From NCBI GenBank assembly GCA_016713735.1, contig JADJOP010000032.1:419715-483714 (forward strand): DNA of 64,000 nucleotides, written 5' to 3'. Made by a program: the position numbers and the translations under genes. Origin of the DNA: Bryobacterales bacterium (GTDB lineage: Bacteria; Acidobacteriota; Terriglobia; Bryobacterales; Bryobacteraceae). This document shows, one piece after another, positions 51,741-62,165 of the stretch. A model generated the notes under the pieces. The model was not told the DNA's origin. It did no database searches and saw only the letters and a list, made by a program, of their open reading frames with translations. Each line of letters opens with the position of its first letter. Within the stretch, counting starts at the first letter, position 1.

Positions 51741-54700
51741 TCAATACAACAGCTTCAACCCAAACTGGATGCGCCGCGGCTCACCCGCCGAGTTGATCGT
51801 TCCCACCGCCGGACTCGTGATGTTCACGTTCGGATTCCCAAACGCCGGCGTGTTCGACGCGTTGAACGCCTCGGCCCGGAACTGCAGCCGCACCCGCTCC
51901 GTGATCGCGAAATACTTCGCCAGCGAGAAGTCCAGGTTCGTCACCCCCGGCCCGAAGAGAATATTCCGCCCCGAGTTGCCGTAGGTGTATTGCGGCTGCA
52001 GCGTGAACGCCCCCACATCGAACCAGCGGTCAATCGTCCGCTGATCGCCCGGCAGGTTGCCATGCCGGATCCGGTTCGGCCGGTCCGCGCCGCCCGCGTT
52101 CGTCAACCCGCCGCCCGACACCACCGTGAACGGCTCGCCGGTCGACTTCGAAAACACGCCGCCCAACTGCCAGCCGCCGAGGAACGCATCCACCACGCGG
52201 TTCGCTCCGCCCAGAAACGCCTTGCCCTTCCCAAACGGCAGCTCATAGGTCGAGCTATAGACGAACATATGCCGGATGTCGGTCAGCGAGCTGCCCCGGT
52301 TCTGGTTGCGATCCCACACATACGTCGACCCCGTGCCTTCCCCGTTGCCCACCTCATCCAGGTTGTCGATAGCGTGCGACCACGTGTACGACATCAGGAA
52401 CGTCAGCCCTTTGCTGAACCGCTTCTCCACCTTCGTGATCAGCCCGTTGTAGCCCAGGTTGCCGTACGGCACCTGCCGGTTCACTGCGTTATAGAACGGC
52501 CACAACCGCAGGCTGTTCACCGGCGCCGGACCCGGCTGAATGCCGTACGGGATGTTGTAGTTCAACCCGCCCAGCATCTTCCGCGTCCCATTCCCGTTGT
52601 AGCCGATCGTGACCAGCGTATCGAACGGCAGCTCACGCTGAATGTCAAAGAAATACTGGATCGAATACTGCGTCGGCAGAAACCTCTGCGGCGCATCGAC
52701 GCCCACCGAGTTCGGCCCCGGCACCGCCGTCGCCGGCAACTGCACCGCCGGGAAGCCGTCCTTCAAAATCAGCCGCGAATTGATGCGGTCCAGCGTCCCA
52801 AAGCCAATCTCGATGAAGTCCGGCGCCTGGTTCTGGGCCCGCGCCCACTGCGTCTGAATGGAATCGGCACGTGCGTAGATCATGCCCGCCCCGGCCCGCA
52901 CCACCATCTTCGGCGTCACCTTGTAGGCCATGCCCAACCGCGGCGCGAAGTTGTTTGTATCGTTCTCGCAGTTGCACTCATTGGGCGCCAGCCGGATCTG
53001 GTTCAACCGCACGGCCGCCCCCAGCCTGCCGAAATCAAGTTCAAACGCCGACACCCGCCCGTCCGGGAACCGCGGCGCAAAGAAGATGTCGTAGCGCAGA
53101 CCCAGGTTCACTGTCAGGTTCGGCGTCACCTTCCAGTCGTCCTGAACAAACCCCGCCAGCATGCTGCCCACAACGTACTCGCCATTCTCGTTTCCGATCG
53201 TCCCGCCCGACGCCATACCCAGCATGAACTCAGCCATGCCGTCGGCCGTCGTCCCGCGGCTGGCCGGGTTCGCCGTGAACTCGCGGTTGAACGCAAACTG
53301 CCCGCGCGCAAACCGCGCCGCGTTGCGGAAAATGTCCTCCCGCCGGAACTCGCCGCCAAACCGGATGTTGTGCTTGCCCCAGCTCTTGAACATCGTGTCA
53401 TTGAACTGGTACGTCCGCTGGTTGTTCGTGTTCGGCCAGAATGACCGCGTCCCGATCTCCGTATACCCCGCCGGTGTGAACCGCGACAGCCCGTGATCGT
53501 TCGACGACGCCAGGTTCGTCTTCGGAATCCCCTTGATGCCAAACTCGTCAACCAGCGGCCGGTCATACGGGAACGTCAAACCGCGTGTTGATGTCTGTGA
53601 TCCCCACGCGAAACTCATTGGTCAGCGTCGCCCCAAACGTGTAGGTGTGCGAGAACGCAATCGCATTGCTGTCAATAATCGTCGTCGTCGCCAGCCCGCC
53701 ATCGGCCGGCAGCGGCAGCGGACCCGGCTCAAACCGGTCCCGGTCCCGCCGGCTATAGCGCCCCGATACGCGGCTCCGGTCGCTCACGTTGTGGTCGCCC
53801 TTGATGTCGAACGTGTTCACATCGTTCGACTCCGACCCAGCGTAAAAGTGGTTGTTCGCAATCCTCGACGAATCCCCGATCGTCTGCGCCGGATACAACG
53901 CCAGCAGCTTCGGAAACAGAGGGTCCCACCGGCTCTTCGGCACAATGTTGCCCGGAAACTGCTGCCGCGTGAAGCTCGTCGGCGTCCCCACGGTCGTCGC
54001 GGGATCGAAAATCGGACGCACCTTTGTGAAATTGCCGTCCCGGATCTCAGCCGTCGGCACCGTCGCATTGAAGCTCCGGCCCAGCCGCGTCCGCGTCCCT
54101 TCAAACGACCCAAAGAAAAACGTCTTGTCCTTCCGGATCGGGCCGCCCACCGTGCCGCCAAACTGGTTCTGCTTGTAGTCCGGCTTCGCATTCCCCGCCC
54201 GGTTGGCGAAGAAGTTCGTCCCGTCCAGCTTCGAATTGCGCAGAAACTCAAACAGCGTCCCATGCAGCTCGTTCGTACCCGATTTGATGTTCACAAACAC
54301 CTGCCCGCCCATCCGGTTGCCATACTCCGCCGACAGGTTGTTGGTCACCACCGGAATTCGCCCACCGCGTCCACGCTCGGCTTGATCGCCTCCGCCACAA
54401 ACCCAATCGGTCCTCCCGAGTAGGTCATCGAGTTGTCCACACCGTCGATGTTCACCTGCACCTGGTAGCCATGCTGCCCACCGGCCGAGAACCCGCCCTC
54501 GCCCTCGGTCCGCGACCCTCGCGCCGACGTCGTCCCCGCGCTCAACCGCGCCAGCTCCAGGTAATTGCGCCCATTCAGCGGCAGCTCCACAATGCGCTTG
54601 TTGTCCACCACCTGGCCCACAGTCGCCGTCTCGGAGTCCAGCAACGCCGCCGCCGCGCTCACGTTGATGCTCTCGGTCACCGAACCCGGCTTCAGCGTGA

Positions 54701-55007
54701 AGTCCACGCGCGCCGTCTGGTTCACGTCCAGCTTCAGCTCGGCCACTTCGGCGCTGGAAAACCCCGTCATTGAGGCCACCAGCTTGTAGCGGCCCACCGG
54801 CAGCGACGGCGCCGTGTAGAAACCCGTCTCGTTCGTCGTCACCTCGCGCCGCAAACCAGTGTCGATATTGGTCAACACCACCTGCGACCCGATTACCGCT
54901 CCCTGCGTCTGATCCTGGACAATGCCCTGAATCGCGCCCGACTGCCCGAATAGCGCTCCCACTGTGAGCGCCATTACCATCAAGACCCGTACGCTGTGCT
55001 TCAACAT
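51741..55007 (-). CDS. Oar-like TonB-dependent receptor with carboxypeptidase-regulatory N-terminus (two frameshifts)
   Basis: Three ORFs join into one 1088-residue receptor. Signal peptide (LMVMALTVGALFGQ), carboxypeptidase regulatory-like domain (GIVQDQTQGAVIGSQVVLTN, YKLVASMTGFSSAEV), plug (VVDNKRIVELPLNGRNYLEL, VNIDGVDNSMTY), and a barrel ending RRIQFGLKLLY. The breaks are at 54350 (one G missing in CCGGTGGTG) and at 53590 (one C extra in GTTCCCG); repairing both gives exactly 1089 codons. It probably imports or binds a large substrate. It is a single gene with the ATG at 55007. Confidence 0.88.
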
Positions 55008-55186
55008 GGCCCGAATTATATCAAGCCCTTCCTCAACCGAAAACGAAAAAGTCAAACGTTTACCAATGTCTACCGGAATTCCCACCCTCCCCCCAATTTT
55101 TTTTCGCCCCCCATTTGACAACTCGCCGTTCTTCTGCCAGTATAGTGTCTGCGCCTCACACTCACCCCGTGCGAGGTGCATCGCTC

Positions 55187-55216
55187 CAAAATCCGGCGGT
55201 TCCCCAACCGCCGGAT
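55187..55216 (-). terminator. Intrinsic terminator for minus-strand transcripts upstream of the tRNA
   Basis: On the minus strand ATCCGGCGGTT-GGGG-AACCGCCGGAT is a perfect 11-base stem followed by TTTT. It would stop transcription from the TPR gene at 55374-55860 before the TonB receptor gene. Confidence 0.7.
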
Positions 55217-55259
55217 CCGCCTCCTGCAGAGCTCCACCGGGCCGGCTGAGGTTTGCCGA

Positions 55260-55335
55260 GCGGGAGTAACTCAGTTGGTAGAGTGCAACCTTGCTGAGGT
55301 TGATGTCGCGGGTTCGAATCCCGTCTCCCGCTCCA
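55260..55335 (+). tRNA. tRNA-Gly-like gene with GCT anticodon, CCA encoded
   Basis: The body is that of bacterial tRNA-Gly: acceptor GCGGGAG/CTCCCGC with T73, D arm ACTC/GAGT, short variable loop ATGTC, T arm GCGGG-TTCGAAT-CCCGT, and CCA. The anticodon stem is CAACC/GGTTG and the loop TTGCTGA, so positions 34-36 (55293-55295) read GCT (serine AGY) where GCC is expected. tRNA-Ser normally has a long variable arm, which is absent. It is either a real odd tRNA or a sequence error at two bases. Confidence 0.75.
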
Positions 55336-55373
55336 TTCGCTTCTCCCCTCTCCTCCTCGCTTCCCTCGTCCCC

Positions 55374-55860
55374 TTACTGAACGCTTCGCTTCGTCAACCG
55401 TAGCGCCTCGCCTGCCGGCTCATACCGCGGCTCAATCTCCAACGCTTTCTCAAAACACTCCCGCGCCCGGTTGAGCAGGTCCTTCCCCAAATACACCCGC
55501 CCCAGGTTGTACCACGGATAGTGAAAGCTGGCATACCGCACGCTCTGCGTCGCCTTCTCCAACCACGGAATCGCGTCATCCAGCTTCCCCTGCTCAATCA
55601 GGTACGCCCCGATGTCGTTATACGGATTCCCAAACCCCGGGTCGATCAGAATCGCGTTCTTACACTCCGTGATCGCCTCCTCCAGCTTCCCGGAACTTGT
55701 AGGTCCAGCCAAGATACGTGTACGCCTCCGCCGTCGGATGCAGCTCGATGCTGCGCTTGTAGAGCGCCTCGGCCAGGTCCAGCTCCCCCTGCATCTGCAG
55801 CATATAGGCCTTCTGGAACAGCTCCAACGCAAGCTCCACTCGAGGGTCTGTCGCGCTCAT
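55374..55860 (-). CDS. TPR protein, cytoplasmic (one frameshift)
   Basis: A 161-residue TPR protein: MSATDPRVELALELFQKAYM and EALYKRSIELHPTAEAYTYLGW in one frame, then KLEEAITECKNAILIDPGFG and ARECFEKALEIEPRYEP in another. Removing one C in TTCCGGGAAG near 55692 joins them into 162 codons. There is no signal peptide. The ATG at 55860 is back to back with the ROK kinase gene (87 bases). Confidence 0.75.
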
Positions 55861-55946
55861 GCTCCTCTACTTCTAACACAACCGCCTCACTTCCTCACAC
55901 AACGCCCGCCTGCCCCCAAGCCCCGGTGCAGTAGACTGGTCCAAGC

Positions 55947-56963
55947 ATGAGTCAGCAACTTGTGGCCGGTGTCGACCTCGGCGGCACGGCGGTCAACTAC
56001 ACCCTTCTCACCCCCGGCGAGCAGTTTCTTATCGACGGCCTCTGTGAACACCCCGCCCGCTCCAAGGAGGGCCCCGCCATCTGCATGCAACAGATCGCCG
56101 ACGGCCTTGCCATCGCCCTCGACCGCGCCGGCGCGAGCCTCGCCGACATCGCCGTCGTCTTCGACACCCCCGGCCCGGCCAGCGCCCAAGGCGTTCTCAG
56201 CACACGCGGCGCCACCAACTTCGTCCACGCCGATTGGGCCGGCTACGACCTCCGCGCCTGCCTCGCCGCCATGCTCAACAAACCTGTCACCTACTTGAAC
56301 GACGGCAACGCCGCCGCCCTCTGGGGTCACTTCAACATCTTCGGCGCCGACCCGGGCCCCACCTCCGTCTCCGCCATCATCGGCACCGGCCTCGGCGGCG
56401 GTGTCATCGTCAAAGGCGAAGACATCAAGGGCCGCGCCGGCTTCGGCGGCGAACTCGGCCACGTCCTGCTCCCCTACCAGTCCATCCCCGCCCTGGCCGG
56501 CGTTCACCCCCGCTGCAACTGTGGCCGCACCGGCGATCTCGAAGCCATCTGCTCCTCACCGCCATCACCAACACCCTCCTCCCCACTTCCTCGCCAAATA
56601 CCCCCAACACGCCCTCGCCCAGCTCGACATCGCCTCCGCCGCCAAGAAGGTCCGCGGCCTCGCCGAATCAGGCGACGAAATGTGCCGCGCCATCTTCCAG
56701 GTCCAGGCCCACGCCCTCGGCCTCTTCTTCGACATCATGATCAACACCTTCGACCCTGACGCCTCATCGTCGGCGGCGGAGCCATTGAAACCGGACCGGA
56801 ATTCCAACAGTGGTTTGTCTCGGAAATCCGCGCCGGCATGCCCAATCAGCGCGACGAGCAGGCCTCCATCCCCATCCACATCATGCCCCACGGCGATACC
56901 GCCGGCGCCCGCGGCGCCGCCATCGAAGCCCTCAACCACGCCCGCCACGCCGGCTTGCTCTAA
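55947..56963 (+). CDS. ROK-family sugar kinase/regulator (three one-base gaps)
   Basis: Motifs: AGVDLGGTAVNYTLL (phosphate loop), YLNDGNAAALWG (catalytic Asp), GTGLGGGVIV and the ROK zinc motif HPRCNCGRTGDLEAIC. After 56560 three frames are needed; adding one C near 56560, one near 56583 and one near 56762 restores a continuous reading (AITNTLL, HFLAKYPQHALAQL, LIVGGGAIETGPEFQQW) of 340 codons to the stop at 56961-56963. Substrate probably glucose or a related sugar. All gaps lie in C runs. Confidence 0.82.
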
Positions 56964-57054
56964 CCAGCCCCACGCCGCGCACCACACCGCGCACGCCGCG
57001 CCCATACCGCCTCGCACCGTTCGCACGCGCGCCTCCTGCGCCCCCCCCCGTAAC

Positions 57055-57085
57055 GGAGCCACGACCGTAAGGGAGTGGTCCCCCC
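57055..57085. repeat. Dispersed hairpin repeat (GACCGTAAGGGAG element), copy 2
   Basis: GGAGCCACGACCGTAAGGGAGTGGTC plus C run. Its arms CCAC (57059-57062) and GTGG (57075-57078) pair. Copy 1 at 47005 has CCGC and GCGG at the same places, so the stem is kept by paired changes. It lies in the short gap between the ROK and amidohydrolase genes. Confidence 0.7.
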
Positions 57086-57980
57086 TCACCCCTCAAACTT
57101 CCAAACCTGCTCCACTGTCTTCGACAACATCCACTCCCGGTCCTTGTCATTCAAGAAGTTCATCTCATCCCGCACCACACCCAACGTCTGCCCATACGTC
57201 GCATGCCGCAAACACACCGGCCAGTCCGTCCTCACATCAGACGCTCCGCCTGAATTGCTGATGCAGCTCCTTCACCTGCGCCCACGTGTCGCGCCACGGA
57301 TACGGCTCCTTCGACAACGACCACGTATGCGAGATCTTCACAAACACCTTCGGATACCGCTTCAGCGCCGTCAGCTTCGCCAGCTCCTCCGGCTTCCCTA
57401 ACGGAGCATCCGCCATGTGGTCGATCACCACCGTCAGCTCCGGCTGCCTGGCAATCAGTTTCTCCACATCCGGCAGCCGCGCCGTCGACGTCAGAATCGT
57501 CATCGGCACCCGCAGTTGCTCACACCGCTTCCACAGCGGGCCCATCAACGGACCATTGATCCACTTCCCGCTCGCATTCGCCGCCGGCGACAACCGCACC
57601 CCTGAAACTTGCTCCTCCACCAGACGCGACAACTGATCCGCGTTCGCCGCGTCCTCCGGATTCACCCGTGCCACCCCGCAAAACTCCCGCGGATACCGCC
57701 GCAGCACATCGGCCACATACGAGTTATCCCAGCGATACCCGATGTACTGGATGAGCACCGTCCGCGCCACCCCGTGCGTCTTCATCAGCTCCAGCAGCAT
57801 CTCCGCCGTGCGGTCCTCGGCCGGAGGATTCCTGTCTCCTTGGCCCACGGAAACGCGCGGGTCGTTCTTCCACACATGCGTGTGCGGGTCAATGATCCTG
57901 GCGGGAACGGCTGCCTGACTCATGGCCGTGGGAATCGTGGCGGTGGCAGCCAGCATGCGGCGCCGGGTAAGGGGGGACAC
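57086..57980 (-). CDS. Amidohydrolase-2 family metal-dependent hydrolase with Tat-like leader (frameshifted near 3' end)
   Basis: The leader SPLTRRRMLAATATIPTAMS has a twin-arginine core. IIDPHTHVWKND is the metal-binding HxH; VVIDHMADAPLG supplies another ligand His. The first ORF stops at 57237, but in other frames the expected end follows: TDWPVCLRHATYGQTLG, WMLSKTVEQVWKFEG and a stop at 57086. At least two one-base errors lie at 57205-57245. It probably hydrolyses a lactone or decarboxylates a cyclic acid outside the cytoplasm. Confidence 0.8.
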
Positions 57981-58011
57981 GCCGCTATCATATATCGGGT
58001 CGACGCCCGAT

Positions 58012-58234
58012 TCAGGTTCCTCGGCGCTTAGCCTTCTTCCGCTTCCGCCAATACTCCTTCATCCGCGCTGACACCTCGCGCCGCTCCTCATCGTCCATTG
58101 TCTTCCGGCCCCGGCGCTTATTGGCCACAATAGGTGCCACCGCCCCGGTTCGGGTCAAATCCTCGCGATGCGATGGCACGGTCCAGGCGGTCCTTCTCCG
58201 TACGCAAATCGCGTATGATTTTGTCAAGATCCAT
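58012..58234 (-). CDS. Small basic protein with RRGRK motif (one or more frameshifts)
   Basis: The N-terminus MDLDKIIRDLRTEKDRLDRAI (a short coiled coil) and the C-terminus RRGRKTMDDEERREVSARMK with YWRKRKKAKRRG lie in different frames joined near 58150-58170. The result is about 74 residues, very basic, and may bind nucleic acid. Proteins of this layout recur in Acidobacteria, but no function is known to me. Confidence 0.6.
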
Positions 58235-58372
58235 ACTTCATCCTCTGGGACCTGACGGTCCTTTAATACTTCGATAGTAGGGACCAGAACCGGGTAGGAC
58301 CACAGGACGCCCGTCCACGCCAGTACCAGACCGGCATAGGAATCGAGCTTCCCAGGGTATAGGAAATTCTAC

Positions 58373-59726
58373 TTACTTGACAAGAAACGGATACGACCAA
58401 ACGAGCTGGTAACCGAACGAAGTTACCGCCCAGTACACCCCCGCCCGCAAACACCGCCACGAAGCCCGCCACGATCAGGAACAGGATCAGCCACGGAAAC
58501 TTCTTGTTCTCCCGGCTCAGCGTCAGCAGATAGGCCGCGAAAATGCCCATGAAATACAGCAGCGTCATCGGCAGCGCCAGCAGCATCAGGTTCATTCACG
58601 TCCGGCGTCGGCGTGATCAGCGCCGCCACCACCACGATGCCCAGAATCGCGTACCGCGAATTCCTCACCAGGAACCCTGGCGTCACAATCCGCAACAGCG
58701 ACAGGAAGAAAATCAGCACGGGCAGCTCGAACACCAGCCCCATGCCCAGGCTCACGTTCGTGAACAGATCCAGGTAATTCGAAAGCGAAATCACCGCCTG
58801 CGCGTTGCCGCTAATACCGATCCCAATCAGAAACGCCAAGCCCAGCTTGAACGCCACGAAATAGGCAAACAAACCGCCGAGAATAAACAGCCCGGCGCTG
58901 ATGATGACAAACGGCGCCGCCCACTTACGTTTCTTTCTTGTACAAACCCGGCGCGATGAACGCCCAGATTTGATAGAGAATCCAAGGCGAAGAAAGAAAG
59001 ATTGCCGTAAGAATCGGCAGTTGGACCCAGATCACCGAAAAGCCCTCGGTCGGCGTCAAAATCGCCAGCTTCGGGTCTTTCATTCCGGCCTGCTTCATCG
59101 CCTCAATCGCCGGATTGCTCACCAGCAGCCAGATCTCGTTGTTGAAGTAGATGGCGATGGCAAACGCCACGCCCACGCCGATCAACGCCTTCAGAATCCG
59201 GTTCCGCAGCTCCTCCAGGTGTTCGAGGAAGCTCATGCGCAGCATGCCGCCCTCTTCCCCGTCTTCCTCTTCCTCGTCGTCCGCCCCTGAGTAGGGCGGC
59301 GGCGGAGCCCCACCGGAACCCGCCTTTGTCTCCGCGGCAGGCGCGGGCACACTCGATGACTCCACCACCGCGGTCGTCGGCGAAGCCGGCGCCTGGTCGC
59401 TGCCCGGCGTCTCATAGCCGTAGTCGTCGTAATAGGGGTCGCCGTAGGACGCCGCGGCGTCCGTCGTCTGCTCGTAGGAAACCTTGGCCTCGCCCTCAGG
59501 AGCCGCGGCGTCTGAAGACACCTCGCCCCCGTCCGGTTGCGCTGCTGTCTCCTGCGCCCCCGCTTCGCCGGCCCCTCAGGGGACGAGGATCGCTGCCTCG
59601 CCGGCCCTGTCCGAAGACACGGCCTCCGTCGAAACCTCTACGCCCTCCGCCGGCGAGGTCTCCCCACGCGAGGAAATCTCGTCAATCCTGCGGAGGCACT
59701 CCGGCCTGATCGTTTGTGCCCGCCAT
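58373..59726 (-). CDS. tatC: Sec-independent translocase TatC with long acidic N-terminal extension (several frameshifts)
   Basis: The TatC core is clear: MSFLEHLEELRNRILKALIG, a six-helix protein with SPWILYQIWAFIAPGLYKKE, LVFELPVLIFFLSLLRIVTP, and an end YQLVWSYPFLVK at stop 58373. Breaks lie near 58420, 58590, 58925 and at several points in 59520-59680. Upstream of the core is an acidic, low-complexity extension of about 150 residues, starting at MAGTNDQAGVPPQ (59726), and holding SYGDPYYDDYGYETPGSDQ and a run of Glu/Asp. TatC is normally about 250 residues without this. It lies 39 bases after tatA. Confidence 0.85.
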
Positions 59727-59765
59727 GTTGTTATGTGCTGAATTGCGAACGCTGCTGCGCGCAGC

Positions 59766-60250
59766 TTACGCCTGGGCTGCCTGCGGGCCTTCGGGCTGCT
59801 TCTCGCGAGCCACCGTGCCTTCGGGTGCTTCAGCGGCCACCGTTTCTGCTGAGGCGGATTCAACGGCGGCGTTCGCCGGCTGGTCAGCGCCCTGAGTTGC
59901 GGTTGCGCTTACTGTGGAACTTTCCGTGGACGCCGAAGCGCCGGTCGAATCCGGCGAATCGTATCCATAACCGTAATCGTAGTTGAGTCGTAGTAGGAAG
60001 AGTTGTAGTCGCTCGTGCTCGCTTCGATCTGGTTTTTCACCGAACTCGTCGCACTCGCCACTTCGTGACCCTCCCGCTCTATGGCGGCCATTTCACGATC
60101 CCAGGTGGACCTGAGCTCGCTTGACGCCCGCCGGAACTCCGTCATCGCCTTGCCGATGGTCTTGCCCAGTTCCGGGAGCTTTTTCGGCCCGAAAACGAGC
60201 AAGGCAAGGATGAAGATAAACACGGTTTCTTGCCAGCCCAGCGGACCCAT
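59766..60250 (-). CDS. tatA: Sec-independent translocase TatA with Tyr-rich acidic tail (one frameshift)
   Basis: MGPLGWQETVFIFILALLVFGPKKLPELG is the TatA membrane helix and hinge (given here as MGPLGWQE...FGPKKLPELG); an amphipathic helix follows. The tail is unusual: after SDYNSSYYD a one-base gap near 59978 leads to NYDYGYGYDSPDSTGAS and then an acidic Ala/Glu-rich stretch to QPEGPQAAQA at stop 59766, in all 161 residues. AGGAG precedes the ATG. The Tyr/Asp/Gly motif resembles one in the TatC extension. Confidence 0.88.
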
Positions 60251-60343
60251 CGCTACTCCTTATCTAAATCCTCAACGGGCTGATCCACACCGGACCAGCC
60301 GCCGAGGGAATTGGTTCGTTTCCATCATAACGCGCGCCGCGCG

Positions 60344-60966
60344 CTACCGCTTGAACACGCGCCCGATCTCCTCCCGCCCGCCGCGCTCAAGTCCCGCACC
60401 TCCCGCCCCCTGCAGCAAAAACCACAGCTTCGCCGTCTCCTCCAACTCCTCGCAGCGGTCCACCGCTCATCCATCGTCCGCCCCAGCGTGATCACCCCGT
60501 GGTTCCGCATCAACATCGCATCGTGCTTCACCGCCGCCGCGCCCACCGCCCCGGCCAGCTCCTCTGACCCCCGGCCGGAAATACGGCAACACCGCCAGCG
60601 GCGCCACCCGCATCAGGTAATACGGCGTGAACACCGGCAGCGGCTCGGCCTCATCCAGATCCGCCAAACACGACAGCGCCACCGTGTACGTGCAGTGCAG
60701 GTGAACCAGCGCCCCCGCCTGCTCCCCGCCGCCCGGTACGCCGCCAGGTGAAACGGATACTCCTTCGACGCCTTTGCACCCGTTCAGCGCCTTGCCGTCC
60801 ATATCAATCAACGCCATCATCTCCGGCGTCACCTTGCGCAGCGAACACCCCGTCGGCGTGATCCACACCCGCTCGCCCTCGCGAATGCTCAAACCCCGTC
60901 GACCCAAACGCCAGCCCCCGCGCATGGAAGCTCGCCGCAACCACACAAATGTTCCAGTGGGTTCAT
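60344..60966 (-). CDS. otnC: Class II aldolase-type 3-oxo-tetronate 4-phosphate decarboxylase OtnC (multiple frameshifts)
   Basis: Pieces in three frames spell a class II aldolase of about 207 residues: MNPLEH, RVWITPTGCSLRKVTPEMMA, GALVHLHCTYTVALSCLADL (zinc HxH), FTPYYLMRVAPLAVLPYF, and HDAMLMRNHGVITLGRTMDE with the third His. In tetronate catabolism OtnC decarboxylates 3-oxo-tetronate 4-phosphate to DHAP. Its ATG overlaps the otnK stop (ATGA). Stop at 60344-60346 after VFKR. Confidence 0.7.
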
Positions 60967-62165
60967 ATCCTCCCCATCGCCTTCGCAAAAATCTCTCGAT
61001 CCAAAATTGCCCGACTTCAACGCCAGCGCCAGCGGCTCCTCGCCCAGCGTCCGCAACGACGGCACGCCCGGATCGAGAATCGACGTCAACTCCACCGCCT
61101 GCACCCCAACGCTCTCCACCACTGCGCCCGAAGTCTCGCCCCCGGCCACAATCAACCTCCGCACGCCGCACTTCACTTCACCATCTGCCGCGCCCACTCC
61201 GCCATCGCCAGCTCAATCTCCTGCCCGCCCCCGGCGACCGTGCCTCGGCGCTGCTGAACTCGACAACGCCGCAAAGCCATCGCGCTCCAACGCTGCTTCC
61301 ACCTCGCGCGCAGCCGTATACGGCAACACCTGCGCCCCTGCTGCCCGCAGCGCCTCCAATTGCTCCAGCGTTGCCCGCGAACAACTCCTCGAGAGAATCA
61401 ACGTCCGCCCCGCCGTCGGCGCATGTTCTCCGCCGCGCTCCGCTCCACACCCCCAGCACCGAGGCAGATGCACCGCCAGCCTGCTCCCGCCCGTCACCAG
61501 CGCCGAATCCACGAACGCCTCGGCGATCCGCGCCATGTCCCCGTCCGTGATCGCATCCACCAGCGCCATCCCCACGCCCTCGCGCTCTAGCTCCCGCGCC
61601 TTGGCCCGCACCGCCTCCGCCCCCTGCGCCACCACGCTCCACGGAATCAGCCCCACCTTTTTCGACGTCTGCAATTGCAGCCACCGCACCAGATTGCATC
61701 CGTCATCGGGTTCAGCGGATGCGTCCGCATCGGCGAGTCCGAGAGCAGCTCCCCAGCACAAACAAGTGCCCGTTGTACTGCGTCCGCCCGTTCACCGGAA
61801 GCGCCGGAACCGCGATCGTGAACCCCCACCCCTATCGCCTCCATCAGCCCTGCCGCCACTGACCAATGTTCCCTTCGGCGTCGAATCAAACGTCGAGCAA
61901 TACTTTTGAACTGCCACTGCTCGGCCGCAACGGCTCCAACGCCCGCCACGCCCGCAGCGACTCCTCCACCGCCGCCCCTGCCTCCACCGACCGCGTCTTC
62001 AACGACACCACCACCGCCTCATACCGCCCAATCAGGCGCACCTCCTCCGCCCCGGCACCCCAAACGTCTGCACCGTCCGCACTCCTGCCCAAACAACATC
62101 CCCGCCAGGTCCGAACCCCTGCAAAGGCGTCATCCGCAATCGCCGCAAAACCGCACGTCGCTCAC
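60963..62165 (-). CDS. otnK: Four-carbon acid sugar kinase OtnK (DUF1537 family, multiple frameshifts)
   Basis: Conserved blocks, in several frames, match the family: FAAIADDAFAG at the N-terminus, FKYCSTFDSTP, ALPVNGRTQYNGHLF, LLSDSPMRTHPLNPMTD and, in the C-terminal nucleotide domain, LIVAGGETSGAVVESVG with LALALKSGNFG. The kinase phosphorylates threonate, erythronate or 3-oxo-tetronate. The GTG start at 62165 overlaps the transporter stop (GTGA). I count at least eight one-base errors over 1.2 kb. Confidence 0.72.
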
